From: Physcomitrium patens
Lineage: Eukaryota; Streptophyta; Bryopsida; Funariales; Funariaceae
Assembly (NCBI RefSeq): GCF_000002425.4
Contig: NC_037273.1
Location: 13,983,207-14,047,206 of the forward strand
DNA: 64,000 nucleotides
Direction: 5' to 3'
Shown one piece after another: positions 23,816-33,439 of the stretch; position 1 is the first letter of the stretch; each line of letters opens with the position of its first letter. The notes under the pieces were generated by a model. The model was not told where the DNA came from. It saw nothing but the letters and a program-made list of their open reading frames with translations, and searched no databases. A program made the translations under genes and the position numbers.

Positions 23816-24930
23816 AAATATGTATCGAGATGTGCTCTCATTTGTAGAGTCATGTGAAATCTGTCAATTGTATTCTAATATCCGACACCGAGATGGTCTT
23901 CATCCTACGTATCCTCTGGCTATTCATTTTAAATGGGTTGTTGATTTAGTTATTATGCCGGTTGAGTTATGGCAGATGAGATATTTGGTTTTAGCTCGTG
24001 AAGATTTATCAAATCAAGTAGAAGGAAGAGCATTGAGGACAAAATCTACAGAGGGGATTTGTAGGTTTTTGCTTGAAGATGTCATTTGCCATTACGGGTG
24101 CATAGGAAAAATCACTGCAGATCGTGGAGAATTAAATGCACAAGAAGCTCGTAAGTTCTTTGAAAGATGTGGAGTTAAACTATCACTGACTACTGCTTAT
24201 AATCCAGAAGGGAATGCAAAAAGCGAACGTGGTCACCTACCGATTGTGAAAACATTGGTTAAAGCTTGTAATGGGAAGGTTAAAGAGTGGCCACGGCTTT
24301 TGTCATTTGCATTATGGGCTGATCGAACAACACATAGTTCGGTGATAGCATATATGCCAGTAGAACTTATGACAGGTCAAAAATCAATTATGCCGATTGA
24401 AGAAAAGGTACTTACTTGGAGTATGCTACCATGGGAAGATGGATTGACAAGAGAAGAACTTCTGGCTATTAGGATTCGACAATTGGAGCAAAGAACGGAA
24501 GATGTCCAGATAGCATTGGGAAGGTTAAAAAGAGCAAGGTAACAAAACAAGGTGCGATTCGATAAGCAACATCGATTGAGACCAAAAGCAATCGAGGAAG
24601 GTGAGTAGATACTTGTTTATGACAATAGTCTGGATAATCAACATAGTACTTTGCGGAAATTCTCAAAACGTTGGTTTGGACCATATGTGGTAACAACTGT
24701 TCATGGTAATGCGACTTACTCATTACGGGAGTTAGATGGTACAAAATTAAAAATACCAATTGCAAGGAAGCGAGTAAAAATATTTAAACGAAGACATGCA
24801 GAGATGAATATGAAAGACCTTAATGAAGGTATAGAGATTCCGAAGCAAGAAGATGAAAGTGATTTGGATAATGAAGGTGATGAAGACAAACTGGACAAAT
24901 ACGTAGAGGATATATTCTGAATCAAATAGC
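23816..24930 (+). pseudogene. Integrase region of element B
   Basis: The zinc-binding CC half is CEICQLYSNIRHR near 23857. The core holds VVDLVIMP (first acidic residue), KITADRGELNAQEA (second) and TAYNPEGNAKSERGH (catalytic glutamate) between about 23935 and 24235. A C-terminal part has RWFGPYVVTTVHGNATYSL near 24664 and an acidic tail (EDESDLDNEGDEDKLDKY). No chromodomain is seen. It inserts element DNA into the genome. It is followed by the PPT and 3' LTR. Confidence 0.85.
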
Positions 24931-24970
24931 AATTGGGTAAATTGGTGCATACCAGAGGATTCACAAGTTC

Positions 24971-24987
24971 AGAGGGGGTGGATATCG
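24971..24987 (+). other. Polypurine tract of element B
   Basis: AGAGGGGGTGGATATCG stands immediately before the 3' LTR. In LTR elements such a purine-rich run resists RNase H and primes plus-strand DNA. E has the decayed equivalent CAAAGAGGATAGA at 61421-61433. Confidence 0.75.
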
Positions 24988-26345
24988 TGTTGTAACACGA
25001 GTATACAGTGAAAATAAAAAGAAAGGGAAATTTTATTAATATTCAGTTACTTCGAATATTGGGAGCATCGACCAACTCCAGTACAAATACTGAGTGGTCA
25101 AGTTCAGTCACTCCGTTACAGTCAGCCGGGGCATACTGAAATGCTCCGTTCGATTCCAATAATGAGAGTCAGCAGGAAGAGAAGGACCAATTCACACGAC
25201 GGGTTCGAAGAGCCAATTGGATCCAATTTCGAGAATCCAATCCGGGTCCTCTTATCCAATATGAGACCTGAATTGGCCGGTCAATCCAATACAGTCTAAT
25301 TACGAGAAATCGAGGTCTTACTACGGGTCTTAGCCAATCTGACGCGAGGACCAATTTGACCCAATTACGGGAACATCTAGGTTACTACGGGCATCTTTCC
25401 CAATATGGGACATGAATTGGTTGGGCGACTCAATGTGGTCCCGATTACGGGGTTCGATTCTGTTTCAGGCTGTCTTGTTCTCTGTGCCGTTTCAGGGAAC
25501 GTTGTTTTCGGTAAATGGATTTCTTAAAGGTAAAAACGGAGGAGAAAGCACTGATGGCGAGAGTCAATTTTGGATCCAAGCTTGACGGCGAGAGCCAATT
25601 TCGGATCCAAGCTTGAGGTGGGAGCCAATTCCGGATCTAAGATGGAAGATTGAAGAAATTCAGAGGATAATGTTAGGGGGGATATAGTTTTGAAAGGGGG
25701 GTTTTTTTTTTCTCTGGGGAATCGGGGGAAGCTAGTTTTTCAAGCTTTTGCAAGGTTACTAGTTCGGTTTTCATTGGAGGTTTTTGAAGATCAAAGGGAT
25801 TAGAGAGAGGAGCTTCATGCTTCGGGTCGGGGAAGGAAAGATAGAGAATTTGGATTTTTCTTCTTCGTAGAGTTTTAGGAAGGCTGAGGCAATCGCTGCT
25901 GAAGTCAGTATTGTAATGGTGAATCGAGATTTTTAATGAAGTAGGTTTGAATACTCTTGACTGTTTTGTGAAATCGAGTTACGTCTGTGATTGAAGGATT
26001 AAAAGGGCGTGTATAGGATTGAGTATGCGGAGTGAATGAAATTTATTGGGTTAATCTAACAAGACAGTCAATGGATACAAGATCGTAAGTACAAAGTGAT
26101 ATTGAAGATTAACAGTTTGGGTTGTTCGAGGTTCTCTGTAACGTCTAGAGACCTACCGGCTGGGGCAAAAAGGACTTCGACAAGCAGTCGAAGAGCATCC
26201 GTATAGATTTACGGTACATTGTTGCAGTCGTTTATATTCCAGCAGTCAAAACTGATAGACTGCTTGACTATCGACGAATCTCCATACTACCTTCTACAGC
26301 CAGACGCCTGGTACGTTCTCGAGCAGGAAAGCACGTAATACGACA
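24988..26345 (+). repeat. 3' LTR of element B
   Basis: The partner of 17635-18991; it starts TGTTGTAACACGAG after the PPT and ends ATACGACA. About 58 hand-counted differences from the 5' copy. Confidence 0.92.
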
Positions 26346-27294
26346 ACGTCGTTGTGACCCGTGCGAGTGAATTGGTCGTCCTACGGGTACATCCGTGATG
26401 CCGTTAGTTCCAATTCTGGCACAGGCACCTTTTGAAAAATGGGATATTGATTTCGTGGGCCCAATTGCACCTGCCTCTCGCCATGGACAAAAATGGTATA
26501 TATTGGTTGCGACGGACTATGTTACTAAATGGGTCGAAGCGAAGGCAACAATATCTGATAGTACTAGTGATGTAGCCACATTCTTATATGAAAATATTAT
26601 TATACGGTTTGGCTGTCCAAAAGAATTGGTCAGTGATCGAGGAACCCATTTCATTAATAGTACAATTAAAGCATTGACTGCTAAATATGAGATTAAACAC
26701 CGCAAGACGACACCGTATCATCCCAGAGCAAATGGCTAAACAGAAAAGACCAACGGCATATTATGTACAATTATCACCAAGACAATATGTGGTGCAGGCA
26801 CGGATTGAGACACTAAATTGTTTGCCGCTTTGTCGGCATACCGTACTGCTTATAAAGTTACGAGTAATGCCACACTCTTTCAATTAGTTTATGGTCAGGA
26901 AGCAATATTACTTATCGAATTCGAAGTTCAAAATTTGCCCATTGCACTGGAGGAACGATTGGGGGATACGGAGTCGTTACAAGTTCGTTTCGCATAATTG
27001 GAGCCATTGGATGAAACTCGAACCAATGCCCTATTGAGGCAAGAGGCCACTCAAAGGCGACGGAAAAGTTATTATGATAGTAAATTAAAACCAAAATTTT
27101 TTATGCCCAATGATTTGGTACTGCTTTATGACAGTCGTTTTAAAAAAATTTCAGAAAAATTTCATATTCGATGGCATGGGCCGTACAGAGTCATTGAGGG
27201 TTTTCCCAATGGCTCAGTCCAATTGGAAGACTTTATGGGTGCTAAATTTACCATGCGTATAAATGGAAATCGGCTACGTCTGTATGCTACATAA
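26346..27294 (+). pseudogene. Integrase core and C-terminus of element A, after the B insertion
   Basis: The core begins WDIDFVGPIAP (first acidic residue), then VATDYVTKWVEA, LVSDRGTHF (second) and TPYHPRANG near the catalytic glutamate. This is the usual plant Athila/Tat signature. The C-terminal part at 26998-27294 has SEKFHIRWHGPYRVIEGFPN and SVQLEDFMGAKF. D has the same two parts at 51840-52660. It is broken. Confidence 0.85.
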
Positions 27295-27607
27295 ACCCGG
27301 GATGGGTTTTATATCAGTGGAGGAGGAGAGAGAAAGCCAATTTAGTATTGAAGTGACATCGCAAGAGTTGTGATGGAAAAGGAAGAGCGTGTGATGATGA
27401 GATTATGGACGGGTTGAGTGAAGGTGAGCCGTCAGGAAGACACTAATAGGATAGGTTGTTATAGGCCTGTTAGGTTAAGTCATATTAGGAGGAGAACCAG
27501 GGTAGAAGTTAGGAGTGGGGCTCTTGGCTGACATTGTTTACATTGCAATTTCTTGATTCACGTTGCTAAGCACAGGTTTTAGAGGATTATCGTGAGTAGC
27601 GAAGATA
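27295..27607. other. Spacer between pol and the extra module of element A
   Basis: No coding signal beyond short frames. The equivalent D interval (about 52670-52900) keeps some of this text, including GGAGTGGGGC followed by a TTGTTTACATT-like stretch. In A it could hold splice sites or a leader for the downstream ORFs, but nothing decisive is visible. Confidence 0.4.
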
Positions 27608-28594
27608 GTGATTGAGCGTAAGAAGAGGACAGCTACGAGAGAGGAGCGACAGCGTAATGACAAGACGAAGGGAGCATTGCCACCAATGGAGTGCGTGATA
27701 GTGACCAGCATGGAGCCGATCGCTATGGACATTTTTTGGTCGCAAAGGAGACAGAGAGAGTTTCACACGACGCAGTTGTATGGGTTTTTGAAGTTTTCGC
27801 AGAGGCTACCATCAATAGATATAGCATTGTTAACGAAATATGTGACGAATTATGATCCGAAAGACGGGTCTAGTGTGGTTCAAGGGAGAATTATTGGTAT
27901 AGATGAGGTGACGTTGAACAAGGTTCTATATCTTCTCATGGGTGAGCTATCGGTATCGGGAGACTTGGAGTCTGATTTTGTTCCAAGCAAGTACTTCAAG
28001 TTGAGAAACGAAGCGTTTGAGAAAAATCAAGGGTGGAAGACAGCGGATGCGCTTACGCCGGAGCTGGGAGAATGGTTGCGGTTTGTGCAGAAGTGATTAG
28101 GGCTGAATTGACATTCGACGTATATGGCAAGGAGGTTATTATTTTCAGCAAATGCGACGCTGGAGGGGATGGTCTTCAACTGGGCAGCGTATGTTGCGAC
28201 CAGAATCCATGCGGAATTGGACGTGAAAAGAAGAACAGGGAAGGTTACCACGATGTTATGCTCCAACTATGTGTGTGAAGCAATTAGATATCAACTGAAG
28301 CAACCTTCAATGGTGGAGAGACTAGACGCTATAGCAACAGAGACAAGAATAGGGTCACTGCCATTGCCATCAAAACAAGTCGAGGAAGCGGCGATAGCAG
28401 AGTGCAGCCAAGCTAGAAATTACGAACGGACCAATGTCAGCTCGTCATCTAGAGAATTGGGTCGTCCCAGTACCAATATGGCCGTCACTCCACCAGTACT
28501 GGTAGAGTATTATCAACGGGTGGGTTTATCGGGAGCTGGCCAGCAGGCAAGAGAACTCAAGGAGTTAATCCCGGCACAAATTACTCAATTATAG
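27608..28594 (+). pseudogene. Extra ORF module of element A, first part (unknown function)
   Basis: Downstream of pol, an N-terminal basic stretch (ERKKRTATREERQRND) leads into SMEPIAMDIFWSQRRQREF, then VQGRIIGIDEVTLNKVLYLL. After it comes a part with FSANATLEGMVFNWAAYVATR. The layout faintly recalls plant proteins with a putative plant transposon or plant mobile domain, but I cannot confirm a family. No signal peptide or membrane segment is visible, so it does not look like an envelope-like protein. D keeps a homologous remnant at about 52880-53050, so it is part of the lineage. Confidence 0.6.
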
Positions 28595-29299
28595 ATGGCC
28601 GTTGAGAAAATGGGCAATGAGTTCAGCCTTAGACAGGTACTGGAGGAGAAGGACAAGATCATTGAGGATCAGAAGAAGAAGATTGGAGATTTACAACGTG
28701 CTTCAGTAACGGACGCTCTCAAATATTCAAGATTAGAGCACCAATTTAAGGAGACCCAAGCGGAATGGGCCAAGGAGAACAAGTTGGCAAAGAGTTTGAT
28801 GGAGCTTACCAAGCAGGAATGTATGGAGTTGCGAAACCAATACCAGGAGGAGAAGAATAGGGTGGCAGAATTGGAAGCCGGGAGATCCAAATTGGAGGAC
28901 GATTTTCGGAGACAATCGGAGAGCTCGAAGACGGAGAACGAGCAACTGAAGAGAAGGATTGCCGAATTGGAGGCAGAAATGATTACAGTTACCACGCAGC
29001 AAGGAGAGGTCAATCCAGCAAGTACATCTTTACGGGAATTAGAGAAACAGGTGCATACCCTGGAGGAGCAACTGAAAGAGCGAGACACCCAAATTGCGCT
29101 TTTGGAGTCTCAGGTTCGGGAATTGGGAGCACTTAACGAGAACTTGACAGCTTTATTGAACGGAGAGCAGGTGGGAGAGGGAGTTGGAGAAGAAGTTCAA
29201 GAAGTCGAAACCAATCTCACTTATGGAAATGATGAAACGGACCAAGGCGGACCAAAAGTTCAGACATTGGAGGAAGCCAATGATGTGGTGATATTGTAA
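28595..29299 (+). CDS. Coiled-coil ORF of element A (unknown function)
   Basis: A 234-residue frame starting MAVEKMGNEFSLRQVLEEKD. Nearly its whole length is charged heptad-like helix (KDKIIEDQKKKIGDLQ, QEEKNRVAELEAGRSKLED, LRELEKQVHTLEEQLKERD), ending in an acidic, helix-poor tail (EVETNLTYGNDETDQG). It lacks cysteine motifs, a signal peptide and membrane spans. It ends about 50 bp before the 3' LTR of A and follows the first part of the extra module directly, so the two may belong to one protein in the family. A structural or RNA-binding role is only a guess. Confidence 0.7.
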   Translation: MAVEKMGNEFSLRQVLEEKDKIIEDQKKKIGDLQRASVTDALKYSRLEHQFKETQAEWAKENKLAKSLMELTKQECMELRNQYQEEKNRVAELEAGRSKLEDDFRRQSESSKTENEQLKRRIAELEAEMITVTTQQGEVNPASTSLRELEKQVHTLEEQLKERDTQIALLESQVRELGALNENLTALLNGEQVGEGVGEEVQEVETNLTYGNDETDQGGPKVQTLEEANDVVIL

Positions 29300-29339
29300 A
29301 ACGTAGTACGAGGTGGTTTGCAAGGACGCTGCACAGTAA

Positions 29340-29351
29340 GGAGTGGGACTA
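29340..29351 (+). other. Polypurine tract of element A
   Basis: GGAGTGGGACTA immediately precedes the 3' LTR. D has the matching GGAGTGGGGCTA just before its 3' LTR at 53166. Confidence 0.7.
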
Positions 29352-30071
29352 TGTAGAATGTATAAATGACTTTTCTGGTTCGTTATCGGTTAAATAGTAG
29401 TAATGTTGGGATTTAGATGAATGGTTAGTTCGATTAGTTGTTAATAGTAGGAAGTTAGGAACATATGCGGTTAAGAAGCCAAAGTTTCACAACCTATGGA
29501 ATCTGCTGAATGACGATTCATATTTTGGTAGGATAAAGAGGTTGAGGAAGAAGGAATGGGGGCCAGACTGTGATAGTCGTGAGCCAGGGTAAAGCTTGGA
29601 GCTACCCTTTTGTTTTCTTTGCTTTTGTGTTTTTCTTTAGTATTGGATTTAAGAAAAAGATTACTGAAATTGTGATTGAGATATTAAAAATTATGAATTC
29701 GAATTAATTAATTTGGAGAAAGAAAGTATGATTGTGATAATAGAGATTATTGCATTGTGATAGTAGCACTGGAAGATTGAGTAAAAGTAAAGGAATTGAG
29801 AATTGAAGTACTGTGAAAAGAGATTAAGCATCTTATAGATGTCAGGAATGTCAGTGATATTGAGTAGCTGCAGGGCAGTGAACGATTGTAGAGATTGTGA
29901 AGGGATTGAATTGAGATGAGGAAGAGAACTTTGGAAGTTTTAGATAATTAATACATAATCAATTGTGACATAACATATCCAATTCATACAACGAGTCTTT
30001 TCCCTAGATCGAACCCACCTATACTGATCAAATATCTTGGTGTTTTGAGTCCGAGTCAAACGACGATTACA
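29352..30071 (+). repeat. 3' LTR of element A
   Basis: The partner of 11887-12606, 720 bp, TGTAGAATG to GACGATTACA, with about 16 differences. The shared A/D regulatory-like block is at 29562-29608. Confidence 0.92.
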
Positions 30072-30684
30072 GAGGTCATCTTCTTATCATTTATAAATTG
30101 ATTAAGGCATATAAGGATAAACCAATTCAATGGTCTAAACTGCTTCCATTTGCTTTATGGACTAATCAAACTACTCACGGTATTGTTATTGGTTATATGC
30201 CTATGGAGTTAATGTTAGGAAAAAAAACCTATGATTCTAGATGAAGAAATCCATCTTACATAGATATTTTTATCTTGAAAAGATCACATTAATAGAAAAA
30301 AATTATTAGAGCTTTAAATCTAACAGTTGAGAAGATTTTCTGAGGACTTAAAATTACAACTGAGAGGTTAAAAAAAAGAAGATTGAAAAATAAAAAAATA
30401 TTTGACAACACTCATAGGTTGAGGCCTACATCTATAGAGATTGGAGATTGGATTCTAGTTTATGGTAGCAACTTAGAAAATTAGCATATCATTATAAAGA
30501 AATTTATAAAGAAATGGTTTGAACCATATGTGGTAGTTACAATCCATGATAATGTCACATATACCTTATGTGAGTTAGATAGAGGTATCATTAGGATCCT
30601 AGTAGGAAGAAAAAAAGTGAAGGCTTTCAAGAGAAGAGATGGGCAATTCAAAATACAAGACTTTGAAAAACTTTTACTTCAATA
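30072..30684 (+). pseudogene. Integrase region of element C, second part
   Basis: Begins with the right copy of the A duplication (GAGGT, 30072-30076). It then matches B integrase after the catalytic glutamate: LLPFALWTNQTTHG and GYMPMELMLG, followed by the C-terminal part with KWFEPYVVVTIHDN. It ends at the 3' LTR of C. It is broken. Confidence 0.78.
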
Positions 30685-33140
30685 TTTGGACTATGAATAT
30701 ATGTAAAAATTACTTAAAATATATAAAATGTTTATAAGTTTGGTATACATTAGAATAGTTATTAGCTTAATATAAAGAAAATTGATATAAGAAAAATTAT
30801 TTTGAGGTTTATTTATTTTTATTATAATATTTAAATTATATTGGATTTAGATATTTAAAATAAAGTTATAAGAAAAGATTAGAATTCAAACTTGAAGACT
30901 CAAACTATTAAGAAGCTTCTTTGGAAGGATGAAGGTAAGGTATGGATAGATGAAGGCAAAGAGTAAAGATCTTCATTCCTATTGGTTGAAGGCTATTTCC
31001 AATAGACTTCTAGGAGGCGGTCCATAACCATAAGAAGAATTTTTGGCTACTTCAAAGGGGCATTTTGAGAATAAAAAGCTAGAATTATAAGACTTAGGAT
31101 TTGGACTACAATTTGGATATAAAATTAGTAAGTTTGGAATTAGGATAAAAAATATTATAGCCATTTGAAATTAAGTTAATATTTTAAGAAATATTGTTGC
31201 TCGTTTGAACATACAAGGAGTTTTACAATAGCTTTTAGAGATCAAAAAATGTGGCTAGAACAATAATTTTATGACTTACATCTTTTGCAAAAGAATTATT
31301 ATATTTGGACTTCAAATGAAGAAGTTATAGAGAGATGCAGTCAGTGCATCCAAATCAAAGGTAGTAAATAAGTGATTTTATTTATAGTAATTTTTGGAAC
31401 CATATCTTGAGTTTTCAAACGAATTTTTTGCTCAAACCATTTAAACAAGATAGATTAATGTGTCAAAAAACTATATATACAAATTTTGTGGTATTTAAGT
31501 GCTTAATTTGTGAAATATGAAGAAAATTGCATGCGGATGTATAAAAACTAGGGCTTGAAGCTACTATTAGAATTTTGATAATATCTTAAGATTTACAATA
31601 AATTTGCAGTTGGAATTTTTTGTAGTAGTTTTTAGAAGTACGTTGTCATATTACGTGTTGTCTTACTCAAGAATGCACCAGGCACCTAGCTAAAGAAGGT
31701 GAAGATGTGTTTCACAAGTATCCAAGAAACCCTAATAGATTTCATCCATATAAGAAGAATATAATCTGAATTTCAATTCAAAAGAACTTAAAACACTCTT
31801 TTTAGTAGCATTAATCATACTTAAATTCCAACTACCTTATTACTTTCATATTTAAGCAATTTAGATTTTTTTTATAAGCCCCAATGCTAATTAGTGAATT
31901 TTAACAAGTTGTAACATCCAATCTGACTACTTACTTGATGCAAAATTTTGCATGCAATTGTCAATGTAAGTCTTCTATATGCTTAAGAATTTTTAGCCCA
32001 ATCCAACTTACAAATTGTTAGAAAACCTCCAAAAATTGCACTGATGTCACTCTGCTGCGAACTTGAAAAGTGAAGTAGAGATTCTAGTAGTGATTTTTCT
32101 TTCTTCAATTATTAACTTTGACTTAAAATTGGTGTATAGCTTGATCTTCAAGTCCTTCAATACCATGCCAAATTTCATTTTGATCCGACTAGTAGAACTC
32201 TATATATCATAGAAATCCTACCCAACCTCAAATTGTCAACTTCTAAAATCCTCTTGTGTTAAAAACTAGATATCTCTAAACCACATTGTTAGATTATCAC
32301 AAAATTTTGTATACACTTAGTACACCTAATAATTCAATCAATGTAAAATTTTCAAATATAGATGTTACACCAATTGCATGAACTGGCCAAAATTGCTATT
32401 CCTAATTATATTATATAAAGTTCAAATCACCAATACAAACATTAATTTTGAACAATAATTGATAAGTCTTCAAAAATCCTCCAAAAACAATTATTATGCC
32501 TTTAGAAAGAACTTTAAGCTAGCTCTTAAAATCTATCTTTTGATTTTTGAATGAATCTGTATTTTGTCCTAAGCCATCGTTTTAGTGGACAAAGGTTTGA
32601 TTTCGATCCTATCTCAAAAATGGTCGACCTGTGGATATCAATCTCACCTATCTTAAGGATTTTTTAGCCCAACCCTACTGTCAACTTAACCCTAGTACCA
32701 ACTATACTAATTATTTATCTCTTCTAATCTGATTTTATTAATTTATAGTCTTTCTAAGGTAGAATCTCTACAACCTAGAAGATAAAATTACTAACTAATC
32801 TTTACCCTACTAACTATTAAGATAAGAAAACAACCTAAGAGGCTTTTATAAAAGCTATGTTTAAATACTTCAAATTATAATTAAACTAAGATAATTAGAT
32901 ATTAATTAGAAATTCAATTTTGATTATAATTTTACTATATAGTCGTATTAAATCACAAAAACACCAATACTTCATGTATAATTTGAATGTATTTGAATAG
33001 TCCGATTAGAAGATATGAATTGTTGAATTTTGGAAATAATATTCTATAAGGATATATAAGGATTTAGAGTTTTTTATCATATTTTGGATATTTTTGGAAA
33101 CTTAAGACTTACATATTTGGTATAATTACTCCTCAAAGTG

Positions 33141-33178
<38 letters not shown>

Positions 33179-33266
33179 GGGCTTTCTTATCTCAAGACTT
33201 GATTGAAGAATTAGTGACAGCCAAGAGCCTAATGTTTTTTTGAAGCAATTCCTCTCTATCTTAATA
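30685..33266 (+). repeat. 3' LTR of element C (L1 family), interrupted by solo LTR J
   Basis: It matches the 5' LTR from the TATGTAAAAATTACTTAAAA block onward; the first bases are blurred. It is interrupted at 31644-32957 by J and resumes with CTTCATGTATAATTTGAATG. It ends CTCTATCTTAATA at 33266, followed by CCGT. A (TA)n tract lies at about 33142-33175. Confidence 0.75.
31644..32957 (-). mobile_element. Probable solo LTR J of an unassigned family
   Basis: About 1.3 kb of sequence is absent from the other L1 LTRs and lies between two adjoining pieces of C's 3' LTR. The ends look like imperfect LTR inverted ends: TGTCATATTACG and CGTATTAAATCACA. On the minus strand a TATAAAAG motif lies near the left end, which suggests that orientation. 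No coding region is inside and no second copy occurs in the window. The target duplication is not clear. It is old. Confidence 0.55.
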
Positions 33267-33395
33267 CCGTAATGTTTCTAGAGTTGTCCACTTTATTACA
33301 ACATGAAGTTTTTTTAGGTCCATCAATAAAATTTTATTGGATATAATTTATTCAAGAAACTCTTCTTTTGGTTAATATAATATTTATTTTTAATA
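33267..33395 (-). pseudogene. RT-end remnant of chromovirus-like element G
   Basis: On the minus strand this reads as the end of a chromovirus RT: an EEFLE block for VEFLGYI, then MDLKKLHVVIKW for the usual MDPKKLEAVIKW. It adjoins, in family order, the minus-strand part found left of C at 5432. This shows that C inserted into G. G is cut off near 33395, where plus-strand element F begins. Confidence 0.7.
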
Positions 33396-33439
33396 TGGCA
33401 TATAATCCTACATCTTATAATTTTAATGTAGATATTCTT

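Larger units (their letters stand above)
17630..26345 (+). mobile_element. Element B: nearly complete Gypsy retrotransposon inserted in A
   Basis: B has two LTRs of about 1.36 kb (17635-18991, 24988-26345) with imperfect inverted ends TGTTGTAACACG and CGTAATACGACA. A PBS, gag, protease, RT, RNase H, integrase and PPT follow in order. ACGT precedes the left end (17626-17629) and follows the right end (26346-26349); the exact left end is blurred by a TGTTG doubling at 17630-17639. LTRs differ at about 58 positions by hand count (about 4.3 percent). It is the best-preserved member of the B/C/E lineage, with roughly half a dozen breaks. Confidence 0.9.
11887..30071 (+). mobile_element. Element A: Athila/Tat-type Gypsy retrotransposon, split by element B
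   Basis: A has two 720-bp LTRs (11887-12606, 29352-30071) differing at about 16 positions by hand count (about 2.2 percent). It has a tRNA-Asp-type PBS, gag with two CCHC knuckles, protease, RT, RNase H, integrase and an extra ORF module after pol. It is inserted in the integrase of C with duplication GAGGT. B lies in its integrase region. Without B it would be about 9.5 kb. It is fairly young, complete in layout, and broken in roughly ten places. Confidence 0.9.
5433..33266 (+). mobile_element. Element C: old Gypsy LTR retrotransposon with L1 LTRs, split by element A
   Basis: C is bounded by two 1.25-kb-class LTRs (5433-6684 and about 30685-33266), with 4-bp flanks CCAT (5429-5432) and CCGT (33267-33270) that differ by one transition. 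The sequence on both sides is the same minus-strand element G. Inside are gag, protease, RT, RNase H and integrase regions matching element B in order and sequence. A is inserted in the integrase region with a GAGGT duplication, and J in the 3' LTR. By eye the LTRs differ by roughly 10 percent, so C is old. It carries many breaks. Confidence 0.8.

Noticed and set aside
26140-26345. A second copy of a gene shared by 18780-18991 and 26140-26345
   Set aside because: The similarity is the duplicated LTR of element B and has no coding content.
28669-29088. Minus-strand frames of 89 and 139 codons opposite the coiled-coil ORF
   Set aside because: They overlap a clearly better coding frame on the plus strand; serine- and leucine-rich composition is what the reverse of a coiled coil gives.
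27608-29299. Envelope-like ORF, as reported in some Athila elements
   Set aside because: No signal peptide, membrane span or cysteine pattern is visible; the second half is a plain coiled coil.
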